Source: JBCCGL01 sp039029275 (GTDB taxonomy: Bacteria; Pseudomonadota; Gammaproteobacteria; JBCCGL01). From it: a stretch of DNA of 64,000 bases. This document shows positions 16,259 to 25,764 of this stretch, in pieces. Numbering within the stretch: position 1 is the first letter of the stretch; each line of letters begins with the position of its first letter. The DNA lies in NCBI GenBank assembly GCA_039029275.1, contig JBCCGL010000001.1, positions 186,001-250,000 of the forward strand, read 5' to 3'. Made by a program: the position numbers and the translations under genes. The notes under the pieces are model-generated. The model was not told the DNA's origin and searched no databases. It saw only the letters and a list, made by a program, of their open reading frames with translations.

Positions 16259-17011
16259 TTAGGAACTGCACTGACTCGTTTGAAACAAGCGACCGCAGCT
16301 CACTTCGCTGGTGGGTACTTGTGTGTTTTGCAAGGCCTGAAAAAGCAACGCTTGATTAGACGTCACAACCGGTTTGCCGAGCTGTGATTCGATGCGTTCG
16401 ACCGCCTCGACTGCGCGCAGATCGGTGCAGGACAATACAAGCGCTTCGGCGTCGCTGCTGTCGGCACTGCACGCAAGGTCAACCACGTCATCGGGTGTCA
16501 ACGCACCTTGTTCGGTGCTATTCAGCTCGCTCTCTACCGCGCTGTCAGACACAACGTCAAAGCCGGAATTGTTCAAGAATCTGATTGCGTCGGCATTGAG
16601 TGATCGCACGTACGGCGAGCTGAATCCGACCTTTTTGACACCCAAGGTATTCAGCGCATGCACCAGCGCCCCCGCCGCAGTCACCATCGGTATGCCGCAT
16701 TCGTCCATCGACTTTTGCGCAAGCTCGCGGTCGAAGTCCGGCCCATGCGCCAGCGTCGCGGACGTGCAGCCGTAAATAATGACGTCCGGCTTTAATCCTC
16801 CGAGAAGGCGCAGCTCTTCGTCCAGACTTGACGCTCCCAGCTGCGCCATGTGTTTTTCGTCCGGGATTTCATCGATGTCGTACCCGCCCAAACGCGTGCT
16901 ATGGAAGGTAACGCCTGCGGGGCATAACATCGCTAAATCCGCTTCGAGATTAGTGTTGGTAAACGGCACAAAAACACCGAGCTTTGCGCGCCCGCGTGAC
17001 GCCCAATTCAT
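16259..17011 (-). CDS. Asp/Glu racemase superfamily protein, maleate isomerase/arylmalonate decarboxylase-like
   Basis: 250 residues. The two catalytic cysteines expected for racemases and maleate cis-trans isomerases are visible: Cys82 (IIYGCTSAT) and Cys195 (LVLSCTDLRA). Other family marks are LGVFVPFTNTNLEAD at the start, KKVGFSSPYV and the late GKPVVTSNQALLF. The two-cysteine form isomerises maleate or racemises amino-acid or hydantoin substrates; single-cysteine relatives decarboxylate. The ATG overlaps the aminotransferase stop (ATGA), so it is the second gene of a coupled pair. Proximity to HyuA/HyuB makes a hydantoin- or amino-acid-related role attractive but unproven. Confidence 0.8.
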   Translation of the reverse strand: MNWASRGRAKLGVFVPFTNTNLEADLAMLCPAGVTFHSTRLGGYDIDEIPDEKHMAQLGASSLDEELRLLGGLKPDVIIYGCTSATLAHGPDFDRELAQKSMDECGIPMVTAAGALVHALNTLGVKKVGFSSPYVRSLNADAIRFLNNSGFDVVSDSAVESELNSTEQGALTPDDVVDLACSADSSDAEALVLSCTDLRAVEAVERIESQLGKPVVTSNQALLFQALQNTQVPTSEVSCGRLFQTSQCSS

Positions 17012-18099
17012 TGCGCTGCCCCAAAATTATTTTTCCAATCAGTGAGTGTGTTTAATACAAACTGCATTTGGTCCTCGGTGCCAGTCGTTGCGCGCAAGCA
17101 GTCGGTGAGACCGTAACCTGCCATTCCTCGAAGCATAATGCCTTTGGCTTTCAGCGCGGCAAACGCCGATTTAGCCGCGCCTTCTGACTCAAACTGAATC
17201 AGCACAAAATTACTGTGGCTCTGCGGTACAGTCAGCGACAAACCGCGCAGTGATTCAGTGAACGCGTCGCGAATTTTATTGATCGAATCGCGCGTCGCTT
17301 GCATGCCTTCCTGATCGCACATTGCGGCAGTCGCTGCGGCCTGTGATGGCGCGGAGACATTATTCGGATTCAACACTTTGCGTACAGTTTGCGCAATCTC
17401 ATTCGGGCAATAGCACCACCCAACACGCATTCCAGCCAATCCGTAAATTTTCGAAAAAGTGCGCAACACTACTGTGTCGCCACGCGCAACCAGATCGAAA
17501 ACGGGAGGGTTATCGGCTGGGTTTGTAAATTCGGCATACGCTTCATCGACGATCAACATAACGTGCGACGGCAGCGCCTCGCGCAGTCGCCGAATCTCGC
17601 GGTTAGGAATCATGGTGCCGGTTGGATTGCCGGGGTTAACCAGAAACAGCATTTTGGTTTGCGGCGCTACACGTTCTAGCAGCGCATCCACGTCAACGTG
17701 AAAGTTCTTCTCTGGTGCAATATCAATTGTCGCGCCCGCCATATTCGCCACGGTGCGCGTGTACAGATAGCCGTACTGCGTCACCAGCACGCGGTCGCCA
17801 GCACCCAGATAGCACTGCCCGAGCGCGCCAATCAATTCCATCGAGCCCGCACCACACAAAATGTTCGCGACGTCGATCTGATGCACATCCGCTATCGCGC
17901 GTCGCAATTCTGCCCAGTCCGGATCGGGGTATAAATTGGATTTAGCAGCGGCCGTTACCGCCGCCTCAAGCGCAAATTCAGACGGCGCAAATACATGCTC
18001 ATTTTGCGCGAGTAAAACCGGCTCGACGCCATCCGGCACGGACAAGTCTGCCAGTACGTAGGCCGAGAGGTTTTCGATGGTCGCGTTCGGTTTAAACAT
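17008..18099 (-). CDS. PLP aminotransferase, histidinol-phosphate aminotransferase-like
   Basis: 363 residues of fold-type I, class I/II. The pyridoxal lysine is Lys217 in RTFSKIYGLAGMRVGW. NPGNPTG (residues 155-161) and VDEAYAEF are classical, and the N-terminal LLAQNEHVFAPS plays the substrate-gating role. The C-terminal LRATTGT replaces the usual LRITIGT of HisC. It is not beside other his genes but in a cassette with a racemase-type enzyme and near hydantoinase subunits, so it may serve amino-acid catabolism rather than histidine synthesis. It overlaps the next gene by four bases. Confidence 0.82.
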   Translation of the reverse strand: MFKPNATIENLSAYVLADLSVPDGVEPVLLAQNEHVFAPSEFALEAAVTAAAKSNLYPDPDWAELRRAIADVHQIDVANILCGAGSMELIGALGQCYLGAGDRVLVTQYGYLYTRTVANMAGATIDIAPEKNFHVDVDALLERVAPQTKMLFLVNPGNPTGTMIPNREIRRLREALPSHVMLIVDEAYAEFTNPADNPPVFDLVARGDTVVLRTFSKIYGLAGMRVGWCYCPNEIAQTVRKVLNPNNVSAPSQAAATAAMCDQEGMQATRDSINKIRDAFTESLRGLSLTVPQSHSNFVLIQFESEGAAKSAFAALKAKGIMLRGMAGYGLTDCLRATTGTEDQMQFVLNTLTDWKNNFGAAQ

Positions 18100-18128
18100 T
18101 GGATCTAACTATTTTCATATTCAAAACG

Positions 18129-18154
18129 GTCATTTCCGCGAAGACGGGAATCTA
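18129..18154. repeat. Solitary degenerate copy of the GTCATTCCCGCG...GGGAAT palindromic repeat
   Basis: GTCATTTCCGCG-AAG-ACGGGAATCTA closely matches one arm of the palindromic element found twice in the tandem repeat at 53130-53655. Here it lies between the aminotransferase and HyuB genes and appears to lack the second arm. Confidence 0.6.
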
Positions 18155-18263
18155 ATAGCACCGATGTATGGACTCGCGACTCAGCGGGAATATCGAATCT
18201 GATAAATTCCTTACTCAATCCAAAACAGCGTCTTAAGCGAACACTACCACTGATAGCGTGGTG

Positions 18264-19922
18264 TTAAACACCATAATCCGCGCGCGCCTGATCTGCGCTG
18301 ATTAACTCATTGCGTAAATCACTTTCGATGGCCACAGCATCACGATTGTTCGGATCGCCGAATCCTGCGCCTCCCGGTGTGTGCACAATCAGTTTTTCAC
18401 CTGCGGGAATCGTTTGTTCACCTTTTGCACGCAGCGTTTCGCCTGAGGACAGGGTAAGCGCTCCGGTTGCACCGTCTCTGCCACCACTACGCCCGCGCGG
18501 CGCGTGGAGGATTCGATCGAGCGACGCGAATAACGAGATGGGCGCGTCTTCGCTGCTGGATAGCTCGATCACCTGACCGAGGCCGCCGCGATGGGTGCCG
18601 GCGCCGCCTGAATCCTGACGAAACTCTCGCCGCCAGATTGTCAGCGGAGAAACACTTTCAGTGATTTCGACAAGCGATCCCATCACTCCGCTGGGGTAGG
18701 CTGTCGCGGATAATCCGTCTTTGTTCGGGCGCGCACCCGTGCCACCGTTGTGCACAAGTTCGGTCGCGAACTTGGTCGCACCCAAACCCGCTTCAACCGA
18801 ATAACCCCCGCGCAACGGCAAGTCCCACAAACAGCATGTGCCCTCAGCCGGAATCAGATCGGGAATCGCCTGCGCCAAACACCCGAAGGCGACGTCGGGC
18901 AGGAGTTGGCCGATCACGTGGCGCATTGCCACAGGCACCGGAAACTGCGCATGCAAGATGCTGCCCTCGGGTGCGTGAACTTGCATCGGCTGCAGCGAGC
19001 CGAAGTTATTCGGCACCTCGGGTGCAACCGCGCATTTCAAGGCAAAGCAGGTATACGCACTGGCGTAGTTAAGTGGGCAATTGATTCCATAACGCGAGAG
19101 CGCGGATGTGCCTGCAAAGTCTATTGTGATCGCACCGTTTTCGATTCTTAACGTTGCGACCAGATCGATCGGCTCGTCATAGCCGTCCACGCGCATCGAA
19201 TTTTTGTATTCGCCGGCTGGCAGTGCGCTGATTTTTTCTTTTGTACTTTCTCGCGAAGTATTGACGATGTAGTCGGCAATGGATTCGATATGGTTGAGGG
19301 AAAAATCCGCCATGCATTCAGACAGGCGACGGCTGCCGCACTCGGCGCAGGCGATCAAGGCGTAAATATCGCCCTCGACTTCAATCGGCACGCGCGAGTT
19401 GGCTTTAAGAATTGTCATAAAAGTCTGGTCGAGTTTGCCGGCATCCACCAATTTGATAATCGGGACATACAATCCCTCGTCGAGTACGTCGGTGCCGTCT
19501 GGCCCGAATCCCAGACCGCCAATGTCGGCGAGGTGACTGGTGCACGAGGTGAAGCCAACCAGCATTTCATTGTGAAAACAGGGGCGCACCAGCATAAAGT
19601 CATTGAGATGACCTGCGGCTTTCCACGGATCGTTGGTCACGTAGATATCGTCCGGCTGCATATCGGATGTGTCGTAGTGCGCGAGAAAATGCGAAACCGA
19701 CTCAGCCATCGTATTGACATGCCCGGGCGTGCCCGTCACGGCCTGTGCGATCATGCGTCCACGCTGGTCGAAAATGCCGGCCGATAAATCGCCCGACTCG
19801 CGCACGATCGGATTGAACGCGGTGCGCATTAACGTTTGCGCTTGCTCCTCGACAATGGCTAACAGTCGGTTCCAGAAAATTTGCTGATCGATACCGGAAA
19901 GATTGGATGTACGTTCAGCCAT
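18264..19922 (-). CDS. hyuB: Hydantoinase B/oxoprolinase family protein
   Basis: 552 residues, the B subunit type of ATP-dependent hydantoinase, 5-oxoprolinase and acetone carboxylase. Family marks are FWNRLLAIVEEQAQTLMRTAFNPIVRES near the start, GHVNTMAESV, YVTNDPW, HLADIGG and the late RSGGRDGATGA and HTPGGAGFGDP. With HyuA it would open hydantoin or 5-oxoproline rings at the cost of ATP. The frame runs nine codons further up, but ATG at 19922 gives the family's usual start and overlaps the HyuA stop (ATGGCTGA), so the two are coupled. Confidence 0.9.
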   Translation of the reverse strand: MAERTSNLSGIDQQIFWNRLLAIVEEQAQTLMRTAFNPIVRESGDLSAGIFDQRGRMIAQAVTGTPGHVNTMAESVSHFLAHYDTSDMQPDDIYVTNDPWKAAGHLNDFMLVRPCFHNEMLVGFTSCTSHLADIGGLGFGPDGTDVLDEGLYVPIIKLVDAGKLDQTFMTILKANSRVPIEVEGDIYALIACAECGSRRLSECMADFSLNHIESIADYIVNTSRESTKEKISALPAGEYKNSMRVDGYDEPIDLVATLRIENGAITIDFAGTSALSRYGINCPLNYASAYTCFALKCAVAPEVPNNFGSLQPMQVHAPEGSILHAQFPVPVAMRHVIGQLLPDVAFGCLAQAIPDLIPAEGTCCLWDLPLRGGYSVEAGLGATKFATELVHNGGTGARPNKDGLSATAYPSGVMGSLVEITESVSPLTIWRREFRQDSGGAGTHRGGLGQVIELSSSEDAPISLFASLDRILHAPRGRSGGRDGATGALTLSSGETLRAKGEQTIPAGEKLIVHTPGGAGFGDPNNRDAVAIESDLRNELISADQARADYGV

Positions 19923-22026
19923 TTGAAAAACCCCGTTGCTGTAAAACAAGATTGCACTGAGCGTCGATGTGGGCCGAGTATTCCGACGTTACAAACGTAG
20001 TCGTCTGCGCCTCGGCAACCATCGCCGGGCCGTCAAACGCATCGCCGATCTGCAGCGAGTCGCGCGCAAATACAGGCACCCTGACCGGCACTTGAGAACG
20101 AGCGGTTTCCACGTCTATTAACACGTCGCGATGATTATTCGATTCGATCTTTCTAAAATCCACAGACTGCGGTTTTGCAGTCGCTGGATTTCGAGTCGTC
20201 GACGCCACCAACGCCCACGAAAGGATTTCGATATCGCGCTCGGGAATCGTGCGCCCGTAAAGCTGACTGTACTGTTTCTCATATTCCGACTGGATAAGCA
20301 CCGCATCCTCGCAGGTAAAATCGCGCACCGGCAGCGTCACTTCAATCTCGTGACCTTGTCCGACGTAACGCATAAACGCGGTTCGTGTTTGCTGGATTTG
20401 GGTATCGGGTGCTCCCGAACTTATCACCCCAAACGCTTCACTGCGCAGTTGCTCAAAAACGTTGTTAGCGTCTTCGGCATCAAAGTTCGCGAGCGTCATG
20501 TAGCGACTGCGTACGACTTCGTAGGCCATCGGCGCCCACAGAAAACCAACCGCCGAACCGACGCTTGAATCCTTTGGCACAATCACGCGCTTGATATTCA
20601 GTTTTTGCGCAAGCCTCGCAGCGTGCAGCGGCCCAGCGCCACCGAATGCGATCATCGAGTAACGGGTTAAATCACTGCCGTGCTCAACGCTGTGAATACG
20701 CGCGGCGTTGGCCATGTTTTCCTCAACCATTTCGCTGATGCCGATTGCGGCTTCTTCGCGCGAAACGGACAATTTTTCGGCGACGTTACGCTTAATCGCG
20801 GCTTCTGATGCGCTCGCGCTGAGCTGCATTTTGCCTTCGGCAAAGTCGTTGGGGTCGATCTTGCCGATCAATAAATCGGCATCGGTCACCGCCGCACGAT
20901 CACCCCCTTTTTGATAACACGCAGGGCCGGGAAAAGACCCGGCGCTCTGCGGCCCGATTGTCAGACGCCCGAGACTGTCGACGTGGGCAATCGATCCACC
21001 ACCGGCGCCGATTTCGATCATCTCGACTACCGGAATGCGCACCGGCATTCCGCTACCTTTTTGAAAACGCGCGGCGCGGGCAATTTCAAAATCCCGAGCC
21101 GTTTGCGGTGTGTAGTCATCGATCAGACAAATCTTGGCGGTTGTGCCGCCCATATCAAACGAAAGCACGCGATCTTCATTTGCCTGCGCGGCAATATGGC
21201 TGGCGAGGACTGCTCCTCCGCTGGGGCCGGATTCGACCAGACGGATCGGAAATCGAATCGCCGATTCCAGCGTAGTCATGCCGCCGCCTGAGGTCATCAA
21301 AAACAAGGGACAACGAAACCCGTTTTCGCGCAGTTCGCCTTCGAGCGCGCGCAGGTAACGCGCCATAATCGGCTGCACGTAAGCATTGCATGCGGTGGTC
21401 ATAAAGCGCTCGTACTCGCGCACTTCCGGGCAAACCTGCGAGGAGAGACTGATTTCTGCTGTGCAGCCTTGTGCGATCAGGATGTCACGAACAGCGAGTT
21501 CGTGATTCGGATTGGCATAGCTGTGCAGTAAGCCAACCGCGACCGACTCGACGCCTTCATCGGTCAATTTTGGCGCGAGCGCCGCAACCGCATCGCTATC
21601 CAGCGCGCGCAGGACTTCTCCGCGGACGTTGACGCGCTCCGGCACAACAAAGCGCAGGTAACGCGGAATCAGCGGCGTCGGTTTTTCGATCTGAAGATCG
21701 TATTGGTCGTAGCGGTTCTCGTAACCGATTTCGAGGCTGTCGCGAAACCCCTCGGTGGTGATTAGCGCGACACGCGCTCCCTTGCGTTCGATCAAGGCAT
21801 TGGTTGCTAACGTGGTGCCATGGATAAACGTGTCGACGTCGACGGCATCAACGCCGGACTTTTCCAGCACAACCCTCACCCCTGCGAGGATGCCTTGCTC
21901 GGGGTCGGCAATGTCGGTGGGCACTTTTGCCGTGGTCAGCGCGCCGTTACAGTCGAGAACAACGTCGGTGAACGTTCCCCCTACATCTGCGGCGATGCGA
22001 ATCTGTTTTTTGTTCACAGCTACCAC
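19915..22026 (-). CDS. hyuA: Hydantoinase/oxoprolinase A subunit
   Basis: 703 residues of the ASKHA ATPase fold. Phosphate-binding DVGGTFTDVVLD lies at about residues 14-25, with FIHGTTLATNALIERKG after it. The MTSGGG and SFDMGGTTAKICLID motifs of the second half and IGAGGGSIAHVD are also present. It supplies ATP-dependent activation for ring opening of hydantoins or 5-oxoproline, with HyuB. The start is GTG at 22026. It is the first gene of a hyuA-hyuB unit; the aminotransferase and racemase genes follow on the same strand after a 160-base gap. Confidence 0.9.
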   Translation of the reverse strand: MVAVNKKQIRIAADVGGTFTDVVLDCNGALTTAKVPTDIADPEQGILAGVRVVLEKSGVDAVDVDTFIHGTTLATNALIERKGARVALITTEGFRDSLEIGYENRYDQYDLQIEKPTPLIPRYLRFVVPERVNVRGEVLRALDSDAVAALAPKLTDEGVESVAVGLLHSYANPNHELAVRDILIAQGCTAEISLSSQVCPEVREYERFMTTACNAYVQPIMARYLRALEGELRENGFRCPLFLMTSGGGMTTLESAIRFPIRLVESGPSGGAVLASHIAAQANEDRVLSFDMGGTTAKICLIDDYTPQTARDFEIARAARFQKGSGMPVRIPVVEMIEIGAGGGSIAHVDSLGRLTIGPQSAGSFPGPACYQKGGDRAAVTDADLLIGKIDPNDFAEGKMQLSASASEAAIKRNVAEKLSVSREEAAIGISEMVEENMANAARIHSVEHGSDLTRYSMIAFGGAGPLHAARLAQKLNIKRVIVPKDSSVGSAVGFLWAPMAYEVVRSRYMTLANFDAEDANNVFEQLRSEAFGVISSGAPDTQIQQTRTAFMRYVGQGHEIEVTLPVRDFTCEDAVLIQSEYEKQYSQLYGRTIPERDIEILSWALVASTTRNPATAKPQSVDFRKIESNNHRDVLIDVETARSQVPVRVPVFARDSLQIGDAFDGPAMVAEAQTTTFVTSEYSAHIDAQCNLVLQQRGFSNG

Positions 22027-22059
22027 TCACAACACATCGATTCGATAAATCTACTGCGA

Positions 22060-22659
22060 CTACTGACGCCTGTAAGCGTAGGTCAGGAGTCGCTGTTTAT
22101 AGGCGCGAAGATATACGCTCTCTGCCTCATCAAACAAGTCATTTTGATCAGTATGTTCGTCGATCAATCTTTGCTCAGATTCGTCCTGCGACTCCAGTTG
22201 TCCGTCGTGCGTGATGTGTGAAATGGGTGTTAATAAATCCCTGACGTTTGCGGGGGATACGTGGCGAATGTAATGCGCAATCAACAAGGTGCGATGGCAA
22301 TGCAAAGGATCTTTCTCTGCGCACATCAGCGCAATCGAGTAGCCGTGTTTGACGCCGTTTTCCAATCGGGCAATACCGGACAAAAACACATCGGATGCCA
22401 TCAAACGATCGAACTGAACCTGCCCGGCCTCGTTGTAATGCGCATCATCTTTTGAGCGTGGCCCGAGTTCACCACCGAGATAGACGTAGCGAATACCGAA
22501 ACTAGACAAATGCGTTTTGAGGTTGTCCTGACGATAGTCGTCAAACGCTTTACTGTACGGCACCGACCGCACGTCGGCGACCACGTTCACGCCGTGATTT
22601 TGTAGCTGGGAGAGAAAAACAACAATCGGTTTGGTTGCGTAGCCGATGGTGTAAAGCAC
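22060..22659 (-). CDS. DUF488 family protein
   Basis: 199 residues with the DUF488 hallmarks: LYTIGYATKPIVVFLSQL, VADVRSVPYSKAF, FGIRYVYLGGELG and the ALMCAEKDPLHCHRTLL motif, whose Cys and CHR residues suggest a nucleotide- or metal-related site. Proteins of this family lack a firm function. The start is GTG, ten bases after the choline dehydrogenase stop, so it may be cotranscribed with it. Confidence 0.85.
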   Translation of the reverse strand: MLYTIGYATKPIVVFLSQLQNHGVNVVADVRSVPYSKAFDDYRQDNLKTHLSSFGIRYVYLGGELGPRSKDDAHYNEAGQVQFDRLMASDVFLSGIARLENGVKHGYSIALMCAEKDPLHCHRTLLIAHYIRHVSPANVRDLLTPISHITHDGQLESQDESEQRLIDEHTDQNDLFDEAESVYLRAYKQRLLTYAYRRQ

Positions 22660-22669
22660 GATGCCAGTG

Positions 22670-24349
22670 TTAGCCGTACGCTTTGACTTCCGACGAACGC
22701 TGTTTGCTGGCCCAGTCGGTGCCGAGCATTACGCTAGCATCGTCCGACGGCAGAACCTCTCCCTTGATGATGTCGGCGCCGCGCTCGGCCGTCATAATGG
22801 TGGGTGAATTTAAGTTTCCGTTAGGAATGGTCGGGAAAACTGACGAATCGACCACGCGCAGGTTGTCGATACCGCGCACACGCAGCTCCGGATCTACAAC
22901 CGCCATGTCGTCCGTGCCCATCTTGCACGAGCACGACGGATGATACGCACTCTCGACCGCTTGCCGGACGAAGGCGTCGATCTCCGCGTCGCTTTGCACG
23001 CTCTCGCCCGGCTGGATTTCAGCGCCGCGAAATTCGTCCATCGCCGCCTGCCCGATAATCTCGCGCGTGAGTCGCACGCAGGCGCGGAATCCTTCGATGT
23101 CGTCCTGATGTTGGAGGTAGTTAAACAGGATCTTGGGTTTATCCGCGGGATTGGGTGATGTTGCCCTGATGTACCCGCGACTTTTGGGCTTGTTGTGGCC
23201 GACGTGTACCTGAAAACCATCGCCATCGAATGCAGCGCGCCCGTCGTAACGCATCGCGCCGGGCAAAAAGTGGTACTGAATATCCGGCCATTGCACGCCA
23301 GGCTTGGATCGGATAAACGCGCAGGACTCAAAGTGGTTAGTCGCACCAAGCCCCTGCTTCGTCAATATCCACCTCGTGCCGATCAGGAATTTGCGCCACA
23401 GGCTCAACTCACGATTCAGCGAGATCGGTTTGTTGCAACGAAACTGAAAATAGAATTCGAGGTGATCCTGCAGATTCTCGCCCACGCCGGGCAAGTCGTG
23501 GACGACGTCGATTCCGGCCTCGCGCAGCACATCGGCGGGACCAATACCCGAGCGTTGCAAGAGATGCGGCGATCCAATCGAACCCGCTGCGCAGATCACC
23601 TCGCGCTCGGCGTGCGCGGTGTGAATCTTGCTGCCGATTGAGTATTCAACGCCCACCGCTTTGTTGCCATTGAGCAGAATCCGGTTTGTCATCGCGCGCG
23701 TGACGACAGTGAGATTGTGACGGCTCATCGCGGGTCGCAGGTACGCATTGGCGGTTGACCAGCGCACGCCGTTTTTGACCGTCATGTGCATCGGGCCGAA
23801 GCCCTCCTGCTGCGCGCCGTTGTAATCATCGGTGCCCATGTAGCCGGCCTGCTTCCCGGCATCGATGAATGCGGTGTAAAGCGGGTTCTGCATCTCGTTG
23901 CCGTTGCAAACCGACAAGGGGCCGCTGGTACTGCGGTACTCGTCGCTGCCAAATTTCCAGTCGTCGGCTTTTTTGAAATACGGCAGGCAATTGCCATAAC
24001 CCCAACCGGTCGCGCCGTGGGCCTCCCACTCCTCGTAGTCGAGCGCGTGACCGCGCACGTAAACCATCCCGTTGATCGACGAACCTCCACCGAGCACCTT
24101 GCCACGCGGTGTATCCATGCGGCGGTTGTCCAGGTGCGGCTCGGGCTGCGATTCAAAGCCCCAGTTGTACTTCGGCGTATTCATGGGAATCGACAGTGCC
24201 GTGGGCATCTGAATCAAAATGCTGCGGTCACTGCCACCGAATTCGAGCAGCAGAACCTTGTTTTGTGGATCTTCAGTCAGGCGGTTGGCCAGAACACAAC
24301 CGGCGGAGCCACCGCCCACGATGATGTAGTCAAAGGCTTGATTCGTCAT
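22670..24349 (-). CDS. betA: Choline dehydrogenase-type GMC oxidoreductase
   Basis: 559 residues of the glucose-methanol-choline oxidoreductase family. The FAD motif is YIIVGGGSAGCVLANRL near the N-terminus. The first GMC signature is RGKVLGGGSSINGMVYVRG and the second is CAAGSIGSPHLLQRSGIG. The catalytic histidine region is YHPSCSCKMG, followed by NLRVVDSSVFPTIPNGNLN. High similarity to the BetA group suggests oxidation of choline to betaine aldehyde, the first step to the osmoprotectant glycine betaine. No betB or betI is present in the window. The frame extends 26 codons upstream, but ATG at 24349 gives the family start. Confidence 0.85.
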   Translation of the reverse strand: MTNQAFDYIIVGGGSAGCVLANRLTEDPQNKVLLLEFGGSDRSILIQMPTALSIPMNTPKYNWGFESQPEPHLDNRRMDTPRGKVLGGGSSINGMVYVRGHALDYEEWEAHGATGWGYGNCLPYFKKADDWKFGSDEYRSTSGPLSVCNGNEMQNPLYTAFIDAGKQAGYMGTDDYNGAQQEGFGPMHMTVKNGVRWSTANAYLRPAMSRHNLTVVTRAMTNRILLNGNKAVGVEYSIGSKIHTAHAEREVICAAGSIGSPHLLQRSGIGPADVLREAGIDVVHDLPGVGENLQDHLEFYFQFRCNKPISLNRELSLWRKFLIGTRWILTKQGLGATNHFESCAFIRSKPGVQWPDIQYHFLPGAMRYDGRAAFDGDGFQVHVGHNKPKSRGYIRATSPNPADKPKILFNYLQHQDDIEGFRACVRLTREIIGQAAMDEFRGAEIQPGESVQSDAEIDAFVRQAVESAYHPSCSCKMGTDDMAVVDPELRVRGIDNLRVVDSSVFPTIPNGNLNSPTIMTAERGADIIKGEVLPSDDASVMLGTDWASKQRSSEVKAYG

Positions 24350-24451
24350 TCGCTTATTGTCTTCTGCTTTGCCCAAACTTGCACACATATGTGAGACGCG
24401 CTTATGGCTGTACGCGACACTCCGCAATCCAGTCAGCGCGCGTTGGAAGGT

Positions 24452-24841
24452 TCACTTTTCTTCGGTTGGGCAATTAGCAGACGACCAGGCGCGATAACCA
24501 CCTTCTATATGGCACACGTTATCCATTCCCATATCCTGCACCGCTTTGGTCGCAAGCGCAGAGCGCCAACCGGATTGACAATAGAACACGAACTTTTTCT
24601 CCTGCGCGAAGACATCTTTAAAGTACGGGCTTTCTGGATCAACCCAAAACTCCAGCATGCCGCGCATCGCGTGAAACGAACCGGGAATTTTGCCTTCGCG
24701 TTCGAGTTCACGAATATCACGAATGTCAACAAACTGCACGCCGTCGTCGTCCAGCAGCGCGCTGGCTGTTTCGACGCTCAGGGTTTCGATGTCAGCCATC
24801 GCGGCTGCAACGAGGTCTTTACTGGAAACTTTTAACGTCAT
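24452..24841 (-). CDS. Rhodanese-like sulfurtransferase
   Basis: 129 residues, a single rhodanese domain. FVDIRDIRELEREGKIPGSFHAMRG is the classical entry. The active-site cysteine is in FVFYCQSGWRSALA, which gives the CxxGxRS loop, and IEGGYRAW closes the domain. It transfers sulfane sulfur to cyanide or thiols. I chose ATG at 24841 over an upstream frame extension because the domain starts soon after it. It is divergent from the TPR gene at 24931. Confidence 0.85.
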   Translation of the reverse strand: MTLKVSSKDLVAAAMADIETLSVETASALLDDDGVQFVDIRDIRELEREGKIPGSFHAMRGMLEFWVDPESPYFKDVFAQEKKFVFYCQSGWRSALATKAVQDMGMDNVCHIEGGYRAWSSANCPTEEK

Positions 24842-24930
24842 AGCGAGTCTCTGCTCTAAGCACTGGGTGTGCACGTATAAGGCTGGTAGGATTATACGAC
24901 AGTCGAAACGGAACAAGCGGAGATTGTGCG

Positions 24931-25491
24931 ATGAAAACTCACTCGATAGCAGTATTGTTCGCCCTCGTTGCCGCGATTATCGCGCCGGCGCAAGGGATCG
25001 CCGACCAGACCGACGAACGCTTGCCTGCGCTGTTTGAAACCCTGCGCTCTACCACCAGCGAGACGATCCGCGAAGAAACCGAAGATGCGATCTGGACGAT
25101 CTGGTTTGCCAGCGGCAGCGACGAAATCGACAGGATGATGGAAGAAGCGCGTCAGGCGGTGCAGGCTGGCGAGCTGCGCGCCGCAGAACTCATTTATTCG
25201 GAGGTTATCGAAAAGGCGCCGCTGTATTCAGAAGGCTGGAATCGCCGCGCGACCGTGCGTTACTACCAGCGCGATTTTGACGGATCGCTGGACGATATCG
25301 AGCAGACGCTCGCGCTGGAACCCCGTCATTTCGGGGCGATATGGGGCATGGGCATGATTTTGGGGTTGCAAAAAAACTTCCCTAACGCGATTGCGGCGTT
25401 TGAACGCTTACTCGAAATCAAGCCTAACGCACGCGATGCGCGGCCGCGAATCGAGCTTTTAAAACAAGAGATGAATAAGGGTGCCGTTTAG
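24931..25491 (+). CDS. Exported TPR protein
   Basis: 186 residues with a signal peptide (about residues 1-24, AVLFALVAAIIAPAQG) and two or three C-terminal TPR units: ARQAVQAGELRAAELIYSEV, RATVRYYQRDFDGSLDDIEQ and GLQKNFPNAIAAFERLL. A periplasmic protein-protein interaction role is likely. TPR proteins of this size occur beside rhodanese and other genes without clear function. Confidence 0.7.
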   Translation: MKTHSIAVLFALVAAIIAPAQGIADQTDERLPALFETLRSTTSETIREETEDAIWTIWFASGSDEIDRMMEEARQAVQAGELRAAELIYSEVIEKAPLYSEGWNRRATVRYYQRDFDGSLDDIEQTLALEPRHFGAIWGMGMILGLQKNFPNAIAAFERLLEIKPNARDARPRIELLKQEMNKGAV

Positions 25492-25716
25492 CGTTGTTGA
25501 GCGGTCTTGTTGTGCTGACATTTAAGGAAAACTGAGTAACAAAGGTCAAATCCGTTTTTATCTGCGGGCCAACTCAGCCGCATTCACCGGGTACTGGTCC
25601 CCGTGCCGTGTTCTTCAAATGCGTCAATCGTTGTCGGTACTGAGACGCAAACTAAACATTCTCGGCCCATTATATTGCTCCCTGTTTCCGCTGCGTGACA
25701 TAATTGCGGGCTGACT

Positions 25717-25737
25717 GGCGGCCACCGCCTTTTTTTT
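25717..25737 (+). terminator. GC-rich hairpin with T-run just before serA
   Basis: GGCGG-CCA-CCGCC followed by eight T, then the serA GTG 27 bases later. It could be the terminator of the upstream TPR gene (about 225 bases away) or an attenuator in the serA leader. The stem is only five base pairs. Confidence 0.5.
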
Positions 25738-25764
25738 GTGCCCATCAAACTGACAGGGGGAGCT

